Below, in pieces: positions 29,679-39,765 of a stretch of DNA of 64,000 nt (positions are counted from its first letter, which is position 1; every line of letters starts with the position of its first letter). A model generated the notes under the pieces. The model was not told where the DNA came from and did no database searches. It saw nothing but the letters and a program-made list of their open reading frames with translations. The stretch is from the NCBI GenBank assembly GCA_016710365.1, contig JADJVW010000011.1, positions 96,377 to 160,376 of the forward strand, written 5' to 3'. The position numbers and the translations under genes are program-made. This DNA is from Candidatus Caldilinea saccharophila (GTDB taxonomy: Bacteria; Chloroflexota; Anaerolineae; Caldilineales; Caldilineaceae).

Positions 29679-30686
29679 CTACTTCGCGAATTCCTGCGCC
29701 CGCAGCGCTAGCTCCGACACCTGCAAGACATGCGCCTGGGTCACGGCGTTTTCACTGCGCTGACGTAAGTCGTTCAGGTAATCGTCCATAAAAGGCAGCG
29801 GCGTGGCGGCTGCGTCGATGTACCGTTCACCCTCATTGTTCACCAGGAAAAGATGATCGCCGCCGCTGCGCCCCTGGATATCCCACGTCTTGCGCAGCTC
29901 GATGGCGCCCTGCGTGCCGAGCAGAAAGAGGCGCACGTCACCCCACGTGTCGAGACCGGCGGGCGAGAGCCAGTCGACGCGGATGAAGCCGGTGGCCCGC
30001 TCCCCGCGCAGCAGCACTTCGCCATAATCCTCGAACTCGGTCAGGTCGCGATGCTGGTGATTGGCGATGGTCGCCGCCACGATCTCCGCCGTCTGGCTGC
30101 CGGTGAAGTAGAGAAACTGGTCGATCTGATGGCTGGCCAAGTCGTTGAGGATGCCGCCGTAGCGGGCGCGCTGAAAGACCCAGGCCGGCCGCTCGACCCG
30201 GCCAAAAAGACGGTGCGGGCCAAAGCCGGCCGTGTGCACCACCCGCCCGATGGCGCCGGCGCGCACCAACTCGCCCGCCAGCACCGTGGCCGGGTTGCCA
30301 AAGCGCTCGCCAAAGTAGACGGTGTAGCGGCGGCCACTCTGTGCGCAGACGCGGCGCACCTCGGCCAGTTGCGTCAGCGTCGTGAAGCCCGGCTTGGTGC
30401 ACAGAAAATCCTTGCCGTGCTGCATCGCGGCCACACCCAGCGCCGCGCGCTCGTCATGCACCGCCGCACTCACCACCAGATCGATTGTCGGGTCGTCAAG
30501 CAGCGCCGCGGCGGGCCGCACCTGCTCAACTGACGCGAAGGCTGCGGCAAAGGCCGCCAGATTCTGCGCATCGTCATCCCAGCAGGCGACCAACTCCGCG
30601 CCGGCCCCCTGCAAGCGCTGCGTCATGTCGAAGATGTGGCTGTGCGCCAGGCCGATGGCGGCAAAGCGAATGGCAGGCTGATTCAT
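29679..30686 (-). CDS. Gfo/Idh/MocA family oxidoreductase (second of two)
   Basis: A 335-residue protein starting at MNQPAIRF after a CCAGGAGC site. It has the Gfo/Idh N-terminal Rossmann (AAIGLAHSHIFDM in place of the usual GxGxxG), the FLCTKPG motif (TKP instead of the usual EKP) near 95-101, and a C-terminal beta-sheet domain with NDLASHQIDQFLYFTG carrying the catalytic-region HQ-D. Such enzymes oxidise sugars or sugar-like alcohols with NAD(P). It is the last gene of the minus-strand arm of the sugar locus. The altered glycine motif suggests altered cofactor binding. Confidence 0.85.
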   Translation of the reverse strand: MNQPAIRFAAIGLAHSHIFDMTQRLQGAGAELVACWDDDAQNLAAFAAAFASVEQVRPAAALLDDPTIDLVVSAAVHDERAALGVAAMQHGKDFLCTKPGFTTLTQLAEVRRVCAQSGRRYTVYFGERFGNPATVLAGELVRAGAIGRVVHTAGFGPHRLFGRVERPAWVFQRARYGGILNDLASHQIDQFLYFTGSQTAEIVAATIANHQHRDLTEFEDYGEVLLRGERATGFIRVDWLSPAGLDTWGDVRLFLLGTQGAIELRKTWDIQGRSGGDHLFLVNNEGERYIDAAATPLPFMDDYLNDLRQRSENAVTQAHVLQVSELALRAQEFAK

Positions 30687-30713
30687 GGATCGTGCTCCTG
30701 GAAAGAAAGAGAT

Positions 30714-30786
30714 AGCACGCGGATGACGCGGATTTACACGGATTTTAATCCGCGAGGTTCCGCCCAATCTGCGTCATCCGCGTGCT
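30714..30786. repeat. intergenic inverted repeat, GCACGCGGATGACGCGGAT family
   Basis: AGCACGCGGATGACGCGGAT at the left and ATCTGCGTCATCCGCGTGCT at the right form a long hairpin (30714-30786). It is the spacer between the two Gfo/Idh genes and touches the stop of the first. Same sequence vocabulary as repeats at 32013, 58572 and in the 163-base elements. It may modulate expression between the two genes. Confidence 0.75.
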
Positions 30787-31867
30787 ATTCTGCATAGCTC
30801 ACACCGTTCATCGATGCGTAGAACGGGTCGCCCGGCGTGATCGAGCCGCGCGCCACCGGCTGGCCGGTGAAGGCGGATTTGTAGAGGCAGGCAATAAACT
30901 CCACAATGCGCCGCGCCTCGATACCGCTGACCAGCGGGCGCTTGCCGCGGTCCAGGCTGTCGAGCAGCAGAGTCAACTGCGCGGTGTGGCTGCCGATGCG
31001 GTCGCAGGGGATCGCCTGCCAGGCTGCGGCCAGCGCGTCGCCTGTTTCGCCGGGCAGCGGGGTAAAACGCCAATCCGCATTGGCGTAGCGGTAGAGCGTC
31101 TTGACTTCGGCGGTGGCGTGCTGATAGTCGAGGCGCAGATAGCTCTCCTGGCGCGGTGAAAGTGCGCTGGTGACGATGCTGCCGAGCGCGCCGCTTTCGA
31201 AGCGCACGAGCGCCATCGACACATCCTCGACCTCGATCGGGCGGTCGAGTGTGGCGGCGAGCGCGTGCACCTCTTCCCACTCGCTCCATAGCCAGAGCAG
31301 TAGATCCATCAAGTGGATGCCCAGCGTCGCGGTCGGACCGCCGGTCTCGCTGGCAAAGCGGCCGCGCCAGGGCGCCGCGTAGTACGCGGCGTCGCGATAC
31401 CAGAGCGTCTGACAGGTGGCGACCAGCGGCCGGCCCAGCAGCTTTTCTCCGGCCAGCTTGCGCAGATGTTCGACCGCCGAGCCAAAGCGCCACTGAAAGA
31501 CGGTGCTGACATAACGCCCCGTGCGCGCTTCGGCCGCGGCAATTTCGTCGAATTCCGCCAGCGAGCGGCAGAGCGGCTTCTCGCACCAGACCGCCGCGCC
31601 CGCGTCGAGCGCGGCCAGGATCAGCGGTAAATGCGTGGCCGGCGGCGTGAGAATGTGCACCAGGTCGGGCTGCTCGGCGGCAAGCATGGCGGCAGCATCG
31701 GTGTAGGCGTGGGCAATTCCGGTCTGCGCGCAGACGGCTTCGAGGCGCGTGGCATTGGTATCAACCGCGGCGACCAACTCCACTCGCTCCCCCATGGCGG
31801 CAATCGCTTCGAGGTGGCTGCCCACGATGCCGCCCGTACCGATCAATGCCACACGATAGGGTTTCAT
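30785..31867 (-). CDS. Gfo/Idh/MocA family oxidoreductase (first of two)
   Basis: A 360-residue protein with a full N-terminal nucleotide-binding motif (IGTGGIVGSHLEAI at 9-22), HILTPPATHLPL near 70-81, the EKPLCRSLAEFDEI motif near 98-111, and the C-terminal TLGIHLMDLLLWL segment. This is the standard Gfo/Idh/MocA layout, oxidising a sugar or inositol-like hydroxyl with NAD(P). It precedes the second Gfo/Idh gene in the same minus-strand arm. Two related dehydrogenases in tandem suggest successive oxidation/epimerisation of one sugar or its derivative. Confidence 0.92.
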   Translation of the reverse strand: MKPYRVALIGTGGIVGSHLEAIAAMGERVELVAAVDTNATRLEAVCAQTGIAHAYTDAAAMLAAEQPDLVHILTPPATHLPLILAALDAGAAVWCEKPLCRSLAEFDEIAAAEARTGRYVSTVFQWRFGSAVEHLRKLAGEKLLGRPLVATCQTLWYRDAAYYAAPWRGRFASETGGPTATLGIHLMDLLLWLWSEWEEVHALAATLDRPIEVEDVSMALVRFESGALGSIVTSALSPRQESYLRLDYQHATAEVKTLYRYANADWRFTPLPGETGDALAAAWQAIPCDRIGSHTAQLTLLLDSLDRGKRPLVSGIEARRIVEFIACLYKSAFTGQPVARGSITPGDPFYASMNGVSYAE

Positions 31868-31904
31868 AACGACCTCACTTCTGATGCGTGTAAAGATAAA
31901 CTGT

Positions 31905-32015
31905 CTAGTACAGAAGGGCGCAAATCATCCGCTAGTTGGTGCTTTGCGGAGAAACCGAGTTTTTTGGAAAAACTCGGTTTCTAGTTGTCGGCCTATTTAT
32001 GCCGCAGTGTACTAG
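31905..32015. mobile_element. 111-base miniature element with CTAGTACA ends
   Basis: Ends CTAGTACAGAAGGGCGCAAAT and, inverted, CTAGTACACTGCGGCATAAAT. They match the ends of the element at 29357-29481. Inside, AGAAACCGAGTTTTTT (31950-31965) pairs with AAAAACTCGGTTTCT (31968-31982) as a perfect hairpin with a GG loop. No coding capacity. It lies between the Old Yellow Enzyme-like gene and the Gfo/Idh genes. Confidence 0.7.
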
Positions 32016-32096
32016 ACCACGGATGAGGCGGATTCGGCGGATAGAAACGGATAAAAATCCGCGAGAATCTGTCTAATCCGCCTCATCCGCAGTCTA
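32013..32096. repeat. inverted repeat, TAGACCACGGATGAGGCGGAT family
   Basis: TAGACCACGGATGAGGCGGAT at 32013 faces ATCCGCCTCATCCGCAGTCTA ending at 32096. The two arms pair over about 20 positions, with a second inner palindrome (ACGGATAAAAATCCG). It overlaps the end of the CTAGTACA element by 3 bases. The same family sits at 58572-58664. Confidence 0.75.
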
Positions 32097-32112
32097 TTTT
32101 TGTGTTGATTGT

Positions 32113-33554
<1,442 letters not shown>

Positions 33555-33583
33555 AGCTGGCTTCTTTCTTAAAACATAACGGC

Positions 33584-33688
33584 TTTGACGCAGAGGCGCG
33601 GCGATGCAGAGAAACACAGAGAAATGCTTGTGGAGAGTGTTTTGCGCTTCCTCTGCGAAGCTCCGCCCCTTTGCGCCTCTGCGTCAAA
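33584..33688. repeat. inverted repeat, TTTGACGCAGAGGCGC ends
   Basis: TTTGACGCAGAGGCGC at 33584 is matched by GCGCCTCTGCGTCAAA ending at 33688, a perfect 16-base arm. Inside are further CACAGAGAAA-type words. It forms most of the space between the DapA-like gene and the Old Yellow Enzyme-like gene. Like the other repeats, it is non-coding and intergenic. Confidence 0.75.
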
Positions 33689-33710
33689 ATTGTTCATCGA
33701 CCCTCGGTCG

Positions 33711-34700
33711 TCAAATAACACCCAGCCGCTCGCCGATCTCGCGCAGGATGGCGACATCGCTCTCCGGGCGGCGCTCGGCGTTGGGATGGGGCGCGTCGCT
33801 GGCGATCCAGCCGCGCAGCTTGAGAAATTGGGCGGCGCTGTGCTTGTAGGCCGGCACCGGCGCGCGGAAGGCCAGAAAGCCCAGATATTGCAGCAGGTCA
33901 TTCAGCGCGTAAAAATCTGGATCACCCGCCGCCCACAGCGCATCGCGACGCGCAAAGAGGTCGGGCGCAAAGGTGCTGAGGCCGAGCAGATAGTCGCTGC
34001 CATACATCACCATGTCGATGGCGAGGTCGTTGCCGGTGAAGACCTTGAAATCGGGGCGCCGCACGTCGCGCAACGTCAGCCGCTGCCACTCCAAAACCCG
34101 GCTTAGCGATGAGTGCTTGGCGCCGATGCACTGCGGCACGTCAAGCAGGCCGGCGTAGGTGGCGAGGTCGTAGATCTTGCCGAAGGGCGCAAACATCGTG
34201 CCCAGCTCAAAGGCAATAAAGCGGTCGCAGAGCGCGCCGAGGCTAGCGTAGGCCGCGACGATGGCGCTAGATGGCTGGCCGGTCAATCCGAATGACTGGA
34301 AGATGACGGGCGTCCCGCCAGCGCGCTGAATCTGCTCGATCGGACGGGCGTAGGCGTCGCGGTTCCAGGCTGCACCCGGTTGGTCGGCCACAAACGCGCC
34401 AGCGACAAATTCGCGGCCTGCGGCGATGGCCTGCGTGCGCGCCAGCACAGCCTGCCGGGTGGCGTCGTCAATCAGGTTGACGTAACCTGTGTCCATATTG
34501 ACGGCCGGGGCCAGTTCCGCGTCGAGCGTGCGCGCCACGTGCGCCTCAAAGCCGGGCCAGTCGATCTCGCCACTGTCGGTGAAGGGCAGCAGAATCGCCG
34601 AGATGCCGGTGATCGAGCGGCGCGGGCGCAGCAGCGCGGCAGGATCACGGGCCGGATCGACAGACTCCGTTTGTAACGGTGATAATGCAGCCATCAGCAT
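33711..34700 (-). CDS. DapA/DHDPS family aldolase-like protein
   Basis: A 329-residue TIM-barrel protein of the dihydrodipicolinate synthase family: SAILLPFTDSGEIDWPGF near 35-52 replaces the usual 'TP---DG-ID' start, NMDTGYVNLIDDATRQAVL near 66, GAFVADQPGAAWNRDA near 95, and the Schiff-base Lys is probably that in IGAKHSSLSR near 194-203. Catabolic relatives split or dehydrate keto-sugar acids. It overlaps the end of the GntR gene by 7 bases. Divergent from DapA proper; the missing GTTGE motif argues against a role in lysine synthesis. Start could be 34700 or 34694. Confidence 0.8.
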   Translation of the reverse strand: MLMAALSPLQTESVDPARDPAALLRPRRSITGISAILLPFTDSGEIDWPGFEAHVARTLDAELAPAVNMDTGYVNLIDDATRQAVLARTQAIAAGREFVAGAFVADQPGAAWNRDAYARPIEQIQRAGGTPVIFQSFGLTGQPSSAIVAAYASLGALCDRFIAFELGTMFAPFGKIYDLATYAGLLDVPQCIGAKHSSLSRVLEWQRLTLRDVRRPDFKVFTGNDLAIDMVMYGSDYLLGLSTFAPDLFARRDALWAAGDPDFYALNDLLQYLGFLAFRAPVPAYKHSAAQFLKLRGWIASDAPHPNAERRPESDVAILREIGERLGVI

Positions 34701-35373
34701 TCTCCTTCTTGGTGCTCAAGATAGCCATGGGCGCGCAACACTTCGATATAGGCCGCCAGGGCGCGCTGATTGTGTGTTCGCAACAACTGCTCGACGCAGT
34801 CCGGATCACGGTTGCGAAATGCAGCCACCAACGCGTGATGCTCTTGCTGCGCTTCGGTAATGCGGACCTGCAGGACATCCTTGATATAAAAGGTGCGTAG
34901 CCGATCCCAGTGATCGAGCGCCTTTTCCAACATGCCATCGATCAGCGTCGTGGCGGCGAATTTGCAGATCGCCAGATGGAACTGCTTGTCTCCGGAACCC
35001 AGACTTCAGGTGCGGCGACGGTGGCGTCCATTGCTTCGACCGCACGGGTCAATTCCTGCACTTCGGCCTCGCCCATGCAGGTGCAGGCGCGGCGGCCACA
35101 GATCACTTCGAGTGACTCCAATAGCGCGAAGATCTCGAAGATCAGGTCGGGGCTGAACTCAGTGACCGTGGCGCCGGTGTAGGGCTCAAAATCGACAAAG
35201 CCATCGGCTTCCAACTGGCGGATCGCTTCGCGTACGGGAATCTGGCTGACGCCCAATTGCGCGGCGACCTCATCGATCACCAGGCGCGCACCGGGTAAAT
35301 AGTCGCCGCGAATGATCTGCTCGCGGAGCAGGTCGTGTACAACGGCTGGTTTGCTGCGGAAAATTGGTCTCAT
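34694..35373 (-). CDS. FCD-type GntR transcriptional regulator, one frameshift
   Basis: The N-terminal winged helix is clear: VHDLLREQIIRGDYLPGARL, IDEVAAQLGVSQIPVREAIRQLEADGFV. The FCD domain follows, with FEIFALLESLEVICGRRAC. Near 34995 the frame shifts, and DKQFHLAICKFAATTLIDGM (metal-binding His) and HHALVAAFRNRD (second His region) complete the domain. One indel restores it. It is the first gene of the minus-strand arm, next to a palindromic site at 35433-35461. Such regulators bind sugar acids or similar effectors and repress their own locus. Start MRPIFRSK at 35373 is preferred. Confidence 0.88.
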
Positions 35374-35409
35374 AAGCATCTGCTCTGAAGCACGACTTAA
35401 AATTGGCAC

Positions 35410-35438
35410 TTGACCCTGCTGCGAAAATCCTATATCCT
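35410..35438 (+). promoter_or_regulatory. promoter of the ABC transporter operon
   Basis: TTGACC (35410-35415) and TATCCT (35433-35438) have 17-base spacing. The -10 lies inside the GntR-type palindrome starting at 35433, so bound regulator would block it. The predicted leader to ATG 35599 is about 155 bases. Confidence 0.6.
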
Positions 35439-35461
35439 ATATGAAACCAGCATACAGGATA
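35433..35461. promoter_or_regulatory. candidate GntR operator palindrome
   Basis: TATCCTATATG and CATACAGGATA are inverted arms of 11 bases with one mismatch pair and a 7-base centre (AAACCAG). It sits in the divergent space between the FCD-GntR regulator and the ABC transporter genes, covering the -10 of the latter. Placement and symmetry fit an FCD-GntR operator; binding is inferred. Confidence 0.6.
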
Positions 35462-35598
35462 ATTTTGATTTTGGCTAGAGTGAATTTTTCGGCTGTTTGT
35501 GAGTGACGACTGGGCGGGCGGCGCGCAATCTTCGCCAGCCTGTCGAACACACCTTTTTGCTATCCTTTTCCAACCGACTTTCCAAAGGAGACCGTTGT

Positions 35599-36966
35599 AT
35601 GCGAAATAGAATGTCTACGTTTGCCGTGCTGCTCTTGGTGATGGCGCTCTTACTCAGCGCCTGTGCACCGGCCGCCGCACCGGCTGGTGCGCCCGCTGCT
35701 GAAGGAGAGAGCACCGAAGCAGCCGCCGCAGAAGCGGGCGACGGCGCGCCTTCCGAACTGCGCGTCGCCTGGTGGGGGTCGCAAAACCGCCACGACCGCA
35801 CGATCGCGGCGATTGAACTGTTTGAGCAACTCCATCCGGAGATCAAGGTCGTTTATGAGTTCAGCGGTTGGGACGACCACTGGACCAAGATGACGACCCA
35901 GGCCGCGGGCGGCAATCTGCCGGACGTGATGCAGCAGGATTATGCACGGCTGGAGGAGTGGGTCTCGCGCGGGCTGCTGATGCCGCTGGACGCCTACGTG
36001 GCGGACGGCACGCTCAACTTCGACAACGTTTCGGAATCGGCGCTGGCGGGTGGCATCATTGACGGCCAGCTTTACGGCGTCAACCTGGGCACCAATTCGA
36101 TGGTGATCGTGATCGACGCGGACAAACTCGCCGAAGCCGGCCTGGAAGCACCCAGCCCCGACTGGACCTTTGCCGATTTCGAGCAACTCGCCACGCAGTT
36201 GCACGAAAACCTGGGCGTCTACGGCTTCACCGGCGGGCTGAGCAACGAGCAGTTGTGGAAGAACCTGTACTTGAGCCTGGGCGAGTGGATCTACAACGAA
36301 GATGGCAGCGCGCTGGGTTATGCCGATGACCAACCGCTGATCGACTACCTGAGCATGGTCAAGCGCATGCAGGACACCGGCGTCATCCCCACGCGCGAGA
36401 TGGAAGTCGCCGAAGCAGGCAGCAGCGTCGAGGACAATTACATTGTCAGCGGCGACGCGGCCATGACCTACGTCTGGAGCAATCAACTGGTTGCGCTCTC
36501 GGCGGCAGCGGGTGAGGGGCGCAACTTCCTGCTCGTGCCCATGCCGCGGCCCGAAGGCGGCGCGTCGACCAACTATCTGAAGCCCAGCATGTTTTTCTCG
36601 ATCACCTCGCAGGCCAAGAATCCGGACGCGGCGGCCATGTTCATTGACTTCTTCACTAACGACATCGAAGCCAATAAAATCCTGATGGCCGAGCGCGGCG
36701 TGCCGGTCTCCTCGGCCGTGCGTGAGGCGCTGCAGCCGGAGCTTGATGTGGCGCAGCAGCAGATCTTCAACTACATCGCTGACATCGAGTCGAGCGTCAG
36801 CCCGATCCCGCCGCCCGATGTGGCCGGCCATGCCAATGTGATGAACAACGTCTACTGGCCGCTGGTCATGGACCCCTTCTTCTATGGCCAGCAGAGCCTG
36901 GAGGATACGGTGCGGATTCTGCGCGAGCAGGCGGATGCCGTGCTGGCGGAGTCCGCGGCGCAATAA
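35599..36966 (+). CDS. ABC sugar transporter solute-binding lipoprotein
   Basis: A 455-residue protein with AAAGGAGA before ATG 35599. The lipoprotein signal ends at LLLSAC (about residue 22), followed by an Ala/Glu-rich tether. The family-1 solute-binding core shows LRVAWWGSQNRHDRTIAAIELFEQLHPEIKV, GNLPDVMQQDYARLEEWVSRG, and YGVNLGTNSMVIVIDADKL. The late VPMPRPEG and GVPVSSAVREAL motifs are usual in oligosaccharide binders. It captures the substrate for the two following permeases. The substrate is unknown; the locus enzymes suggest a sugar or sugar acid. Confidence 0.93.
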   Translation: MRNRMSTFAVLLLVMALLLSACAPAAAPAGAPAAEGESTEAAAAEAGDGAPSELRVAWWGSQNRHDRTIAAIELFEQLHPEIKVVYEFSGWDDHWTKMTTQAAGGNLPDVMQQDYARLEEWVSRGLLMPLDAYVADGTLNFDNVSESALAGGIIDGQLYGVNLGTNSMVIVIDADKLAEAGLEAPSPDWTFADFEQLATQLHENLGVYGFTGGLSNEQLWKNLYLSLGEWIYNEDGSALGYADDQPLIDYLSMVKRMQDTGVIPTREMEVAEAGSSVEDNYIVSGDAAMTYVWSNQLVALSAAAGEGRNFLLVPMPRPEGGASTNYLKPSMFFSITSQAKNPDAAAMFIDFFTNDIEANKILMAERGVPVSSAVREALQPELDVAQQQIFNYIADIESSVSPIPPPDVAGHANVMNNVYWPLVMDPFFYGQQSLEDTVRILREQADAVLAESAAQ

Positions 36967-36986
36967 CGTTTTCCGTTGACAGCGTT

Positions 36987-37025
36987 GCGGCGGGAACGAT
37001 CGCCACCCGCGATCGTTCCCGCCGC
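36987..37025 (+). repeat. perfect 17-bp hairpin between binding protein and permease genes
   Basis: GCGGCGGGAACGATCGC (36987-37003) is perfectly inverted at 37009-37025, with a 5-base loop CACCC. No T run follows, so it is not a classic terminator. In maltose-type operons such hairpins between the binding-protein and permease genes stabilise the upstream message and raise binding-protein output; the same role is likely here. Confidence 0.8.
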
Positions 37026-37042
37026 ACATCCTTGCAGGAGTC

Positions 37043-38002
37043 ATGATGAGCAAAGCTCTTCCCGCGCCTGCCGCACCGTCGCCCGCGGCAGCCCGAGCGC
37101 CCGCCAAACGCCGCAAGCGTGGCGGCGCCCGGCGCACCGACAACCTGATGGGCTACCTCTTTATTGCGCCCTGGCTGGTGGCCTTCTTCGCCTTTACCCT
37201 CATTCCCATTATTGCCTCGTTTGTGCTGGCCTTTACCAACTACGATGTGTTGAATCCTAACTGGAGCTGGGTGGGCTTGCAGAACTTTGAGCGCATGTTT
37301 ACGCGCGACCCGCGCTACATCAAGTCGCTGCAGGCGACCTTCTTTTATGCGTTCACCGCCATCCCGCTGCGCCTGGCCTTTGCGCTGGCCGTCGCCATGC
37401 TGCTCAACACCCACCGCCGCGGGGTCAGCACCTACCGCGCCGCCTATTACGCGCCTTCGATCGTCGGCGGCAGCGTCGCGGTGGCGGTGATGTGGCGCGA
37501 GATCTTCGGCGCGGATGGGCTGATCAATGCGATCCTGGGCACAGATATCACCTGGCTGGGCAATCCCAACACGGCGATCTGGACGCTGATCGTGCTGGCC
37601 GTCTGGCAGTTCGGCTCGCCGATGTTGATCTTTCTGGCCGGGCTGAAGCAGATCCCGCGCGAATTCTACGAAGCCGCGTCCATCGACGGCGCCAACGGCT
37701 GGCAGCAGTTCTGGGGCATCACCCTGCCGCTGCTGACGCCGATCATCTTCTTCAACCTGGTGATGCAGTTGATCAGTGGCTTTATGGTCTTTACGCAGGC
37801 CTTTATCATCACGGGCGGCGCACCGCTGGACACAACCCTCTTCTATGCACTCTATCTTTACCAACGCGCCTTTGTCAGTTTGCAGATGGGCTATGCCTCG
37901 GCGATGGCCTGGGTGTTGCTGGCGATTGTGGGGATCATGACGGCGCTGGTCTTCCGCTCGTCGTCGTACTGGGTCTTTTACGGCTCACAGGAGGAGAACT
38001 AA
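37043..38002 (+). CDS. ABC sugar transporter permease, MalF type
   Basis: A 319-residue inner-membrane protein with six predicted helices. A basic N-terminus (about 1-34, RRKRGGARR) precedes the first helix GYLFIAPWLVAFFAFTLIP. The EAA loop that docks the ATPase is EFYEAASIDGANGWQQFWGITLPLL, near residues 210-233. RAAYYAPSIVGGSVAVAVMWR near 133 is typical of the family. An AGGAG site precedes the start; ATG 37046 is an alternative. It pairs with the next permease; no ATPase gene is present, so a shared MsmK/UgpC-like ATPase elsewhere is expected. Confidence 0.93.
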   Translation: MMSKALPAPAAPSPAAARAPAKRRKRGGARRTDNLMGYLFIAPWLVAFFAFTLIPIIASFVLAFTNYDVLNPNWSWVGLQNFERMFTRDPRYIKSLQATFFYAFTAIPLRLAFALAVAMLLNTHRRGVSTYRAAYYAPSIVGGSVAVAVMWREIFGADGLINAILGTDITWLGNPNTAIWTLIVLAVWQFGSPMLIFLAGLKQIPREFYEAASIDGANGWQQFWGITLPLLTPIIFFNLVMQLISGFMVFTQAFIITGGAPLDTTLFYALYLYQRAFVSLQMGYASAMAWVLLAIVGIMTALVFRSSSYWVFYGSQEEN

Positions 38003-38006
38003 CCCC

Positions 38007-38909
38007 ATGGAGAGTGCAACCACCGCGCCGGGCGAGCGCACCGTGAGCCATGCTCAATCTCAATCACGGTGGCGCCGTGTTCCAACGCGCACATTGCTCT
38101 ACCATTTGCTGGTCGGTGGCTTTGGCCTGCTGATGCTCTACCCAATCCTTTGGCTCTTTGCCAGCTCCTTCAAGGGCACGGCGGAAATCTGGGCCAACGT
38201 CCGCTCGCTGATCCCGCAGGATTTCACGCTGGCCAACTACACCAACGGCTGGCGGGGTTTTGGCGGCATCACTTTTGCCACTTTTTACACCAACTCCTTT
38301 TTCTACGCCGGGGTTGCAACGTTGCTGACAGTGCTCGCCTCGGCTGTGGTCGCCTACGGCTTTGCGCGCATCAACTTTGTCGGACGCCGCATCTGGTTTG
38401 CCTGCATGTTGGCGACGCTGATGTTGCCGGTGCAGGTGCAGATCATCCCGCAGTACATCATTTTCAGCGAGTTGGGCTGGATCAACACCTTCTATCCGCT
38501 GCTGCTGCCGCGCATCGGCGGCCAGGCATTTTTCATTTTCATGATCATGCAGTTCATCCGCGGCATCCCCAAAGATTTGGACGAGGCGGCTGAAATGGAC
38601 GGCTGCGGCAAGGGCGGCATCTTCTTTCGCATCATCCTGCCGCAGATCACGCCTGCGCTGATTACCGCCGCCATCTTCTCCTTCTACTGGACGTGGGAAG
38701 ATTTTCTTACGCCGCTGATCTATCTCAACGACCCCAAGCTCTACACCGTCTCGCTGGCGCTGCGCTCCTTTGCCGACCCCTCCGGTCAGACCGACTGGGG
38801 CGCCATCTTTGCCATGTCGAGCCTTTCGCTCGTCCCCGTCTTTGTGATCTTCGTCCTCTTCCAGCGCTTCCTGGTCGAAGGCATCAGCACGACGGGGCTG
38901 AAGGGCTAA
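38007..38909 (+). CDS. ABC sugar transporter permease, MalG type
   Basis: A 300-residue inner-membrane protein with six helices. It starts 4 bases after the MalF-type gene. The first helix is LLVGGFGLLMLYPILWLFASSF, and the EAA loop is DLDEAAEMDGCGKGGIFFRIILPQI near residues 191-215. TLMLPVQVQIIPQYIIF near 138 and FYWTWEDFLTPLIYL near 226 are signature segments. Together with the previous gene it makes the membrane channel of the importer. The hydrophilic N-terminus (1-30) is family-typical. Confidence 0.93.
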   Translation: MESATTAPGERTVSHAQSQSRWRRVPTRTLLYHLLVGGFGLLMLYPILWLFASSFKGTAEIWANVRSLIPQDFTLANYTNGWRGFGGITFATFYTNSFFYAGVATLLTVLASAVVAYGFARINFVGRRIWFACMLATLMLPVQVQIIPQYIIFSELGWINTFYPLLLPRIGGQAFFIFMIMQFIRGIPKDLDEAAEMDGCGKGGIFFRIILPQITPALITAAIFSFYWTWEDFLTPLIYLNDPKLYTVSLALRSFADPSGQTDWGAIFAMSSLSLVPVFVIFVLFQRFLVEGISTTGLKG

Positions 38910-38916
38910 CATACCG

Positions 38917-39685
38917 GTGGCACCAACTGCACCTGTCCTTTCACCGCGCCCCCGCGCCGTCGAGATCGTCTGTCACCGTGGCGCCAACGAATACGCGCCG
39001 CCCAACACCCTCGCCGCCGCGCAGATTTGCGTGGAGTGGGGCATGGAGTACGTGGAGATCGATGTCAACACCAGCCGCGACGGCGTGATGTATCTTTTTC
39101 ACGGGCTGGAGCTGGGCTTCACCACCAACGGTTTTGGCAACTTTCACGAGCACGACGCCTGGCAGATCGACCGCCTCGACGCCGGCAGTTGGTTCGACCC
39201 GCGCTACCGGGGCGAAGCCGTGCCGCGCCTCGACGCCTTCCTGCGCTGGATCAAAGGCAAGACGAAGGTCTTTTTCGACGTGAAGCGCGCGGATCTATCG
39301 GCACTGATCGCATTGGTGACCGAGATGGAGATGGCGCAGGAGAGCTTCTTCTGGTTTGGCGAGGCGGAGCAGGCGCTGGCTTTCCGCCGGCTGGCGCCCC
39401 ATCTGCGGCTGAAGGTCAACGCCAACGATGCAGACGGCGTGGCCACGGCCCACGATCGCTTCGGCGCCAACATTATCGAATGTGGCCTCAACGCGCTCGA
39501 CCCGCCGCTGGTCGATGCCTGCCGCCAGCGCAACCTCAAGCTGATGGTCCTTCACAAGGAAAAAGGACCCCGCCGCGTTCCGCGAGATCCTGCGTTGGGA
39601 CGTAGACATGATCAACTGCGACCACGGCGATGTGGTGGCGCAGGTCGCGGCCGATTATCTGGAAGAGCAGCAAATCAACCGTTAG
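38917..39685 (+). CDS. glycerophosphodiester phosphodiesterase family protein, one frameshift
   Basis: GTG start 8 bases after the permease. The GDPD fold is clear: EIVCHRGANEYAPPNTLAA holds the catalytic His-Arg and the PENT-like turn, YVEIDVNTSRDGVMYLFHG supplies the E-x-D metal site and second His, and KTKVFFDVK follows. Near 39565 an extra A in a five-A run shifts the frame. Removing it gives KEKDPAAFREILRWDVDMINCDHGDVVAQ and a stop at 39685, 255 residues in all. The enzyme hydrolyses glycerophosphodiesters to glycerol-3-phosphate and an alcohol. Its place in the importer operon suggests a phosphodiester-linked substrate, as in ugp systems. Confidence 0.9.
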
Positions 39686-39765
39686 GAATCGTCAGCATGA
39701 AAGGGCGTGCCGGGACGTTTTTTACATAAGCAATCGCCACTCATCGGAGATTCACTCATCCAACC

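Noticed and set aside
35650..37143. 497-codon minus-strand open frame
   Set aside because: Antisense to the solute-binding lipoprotein, whose signal peptide and fold are clear.
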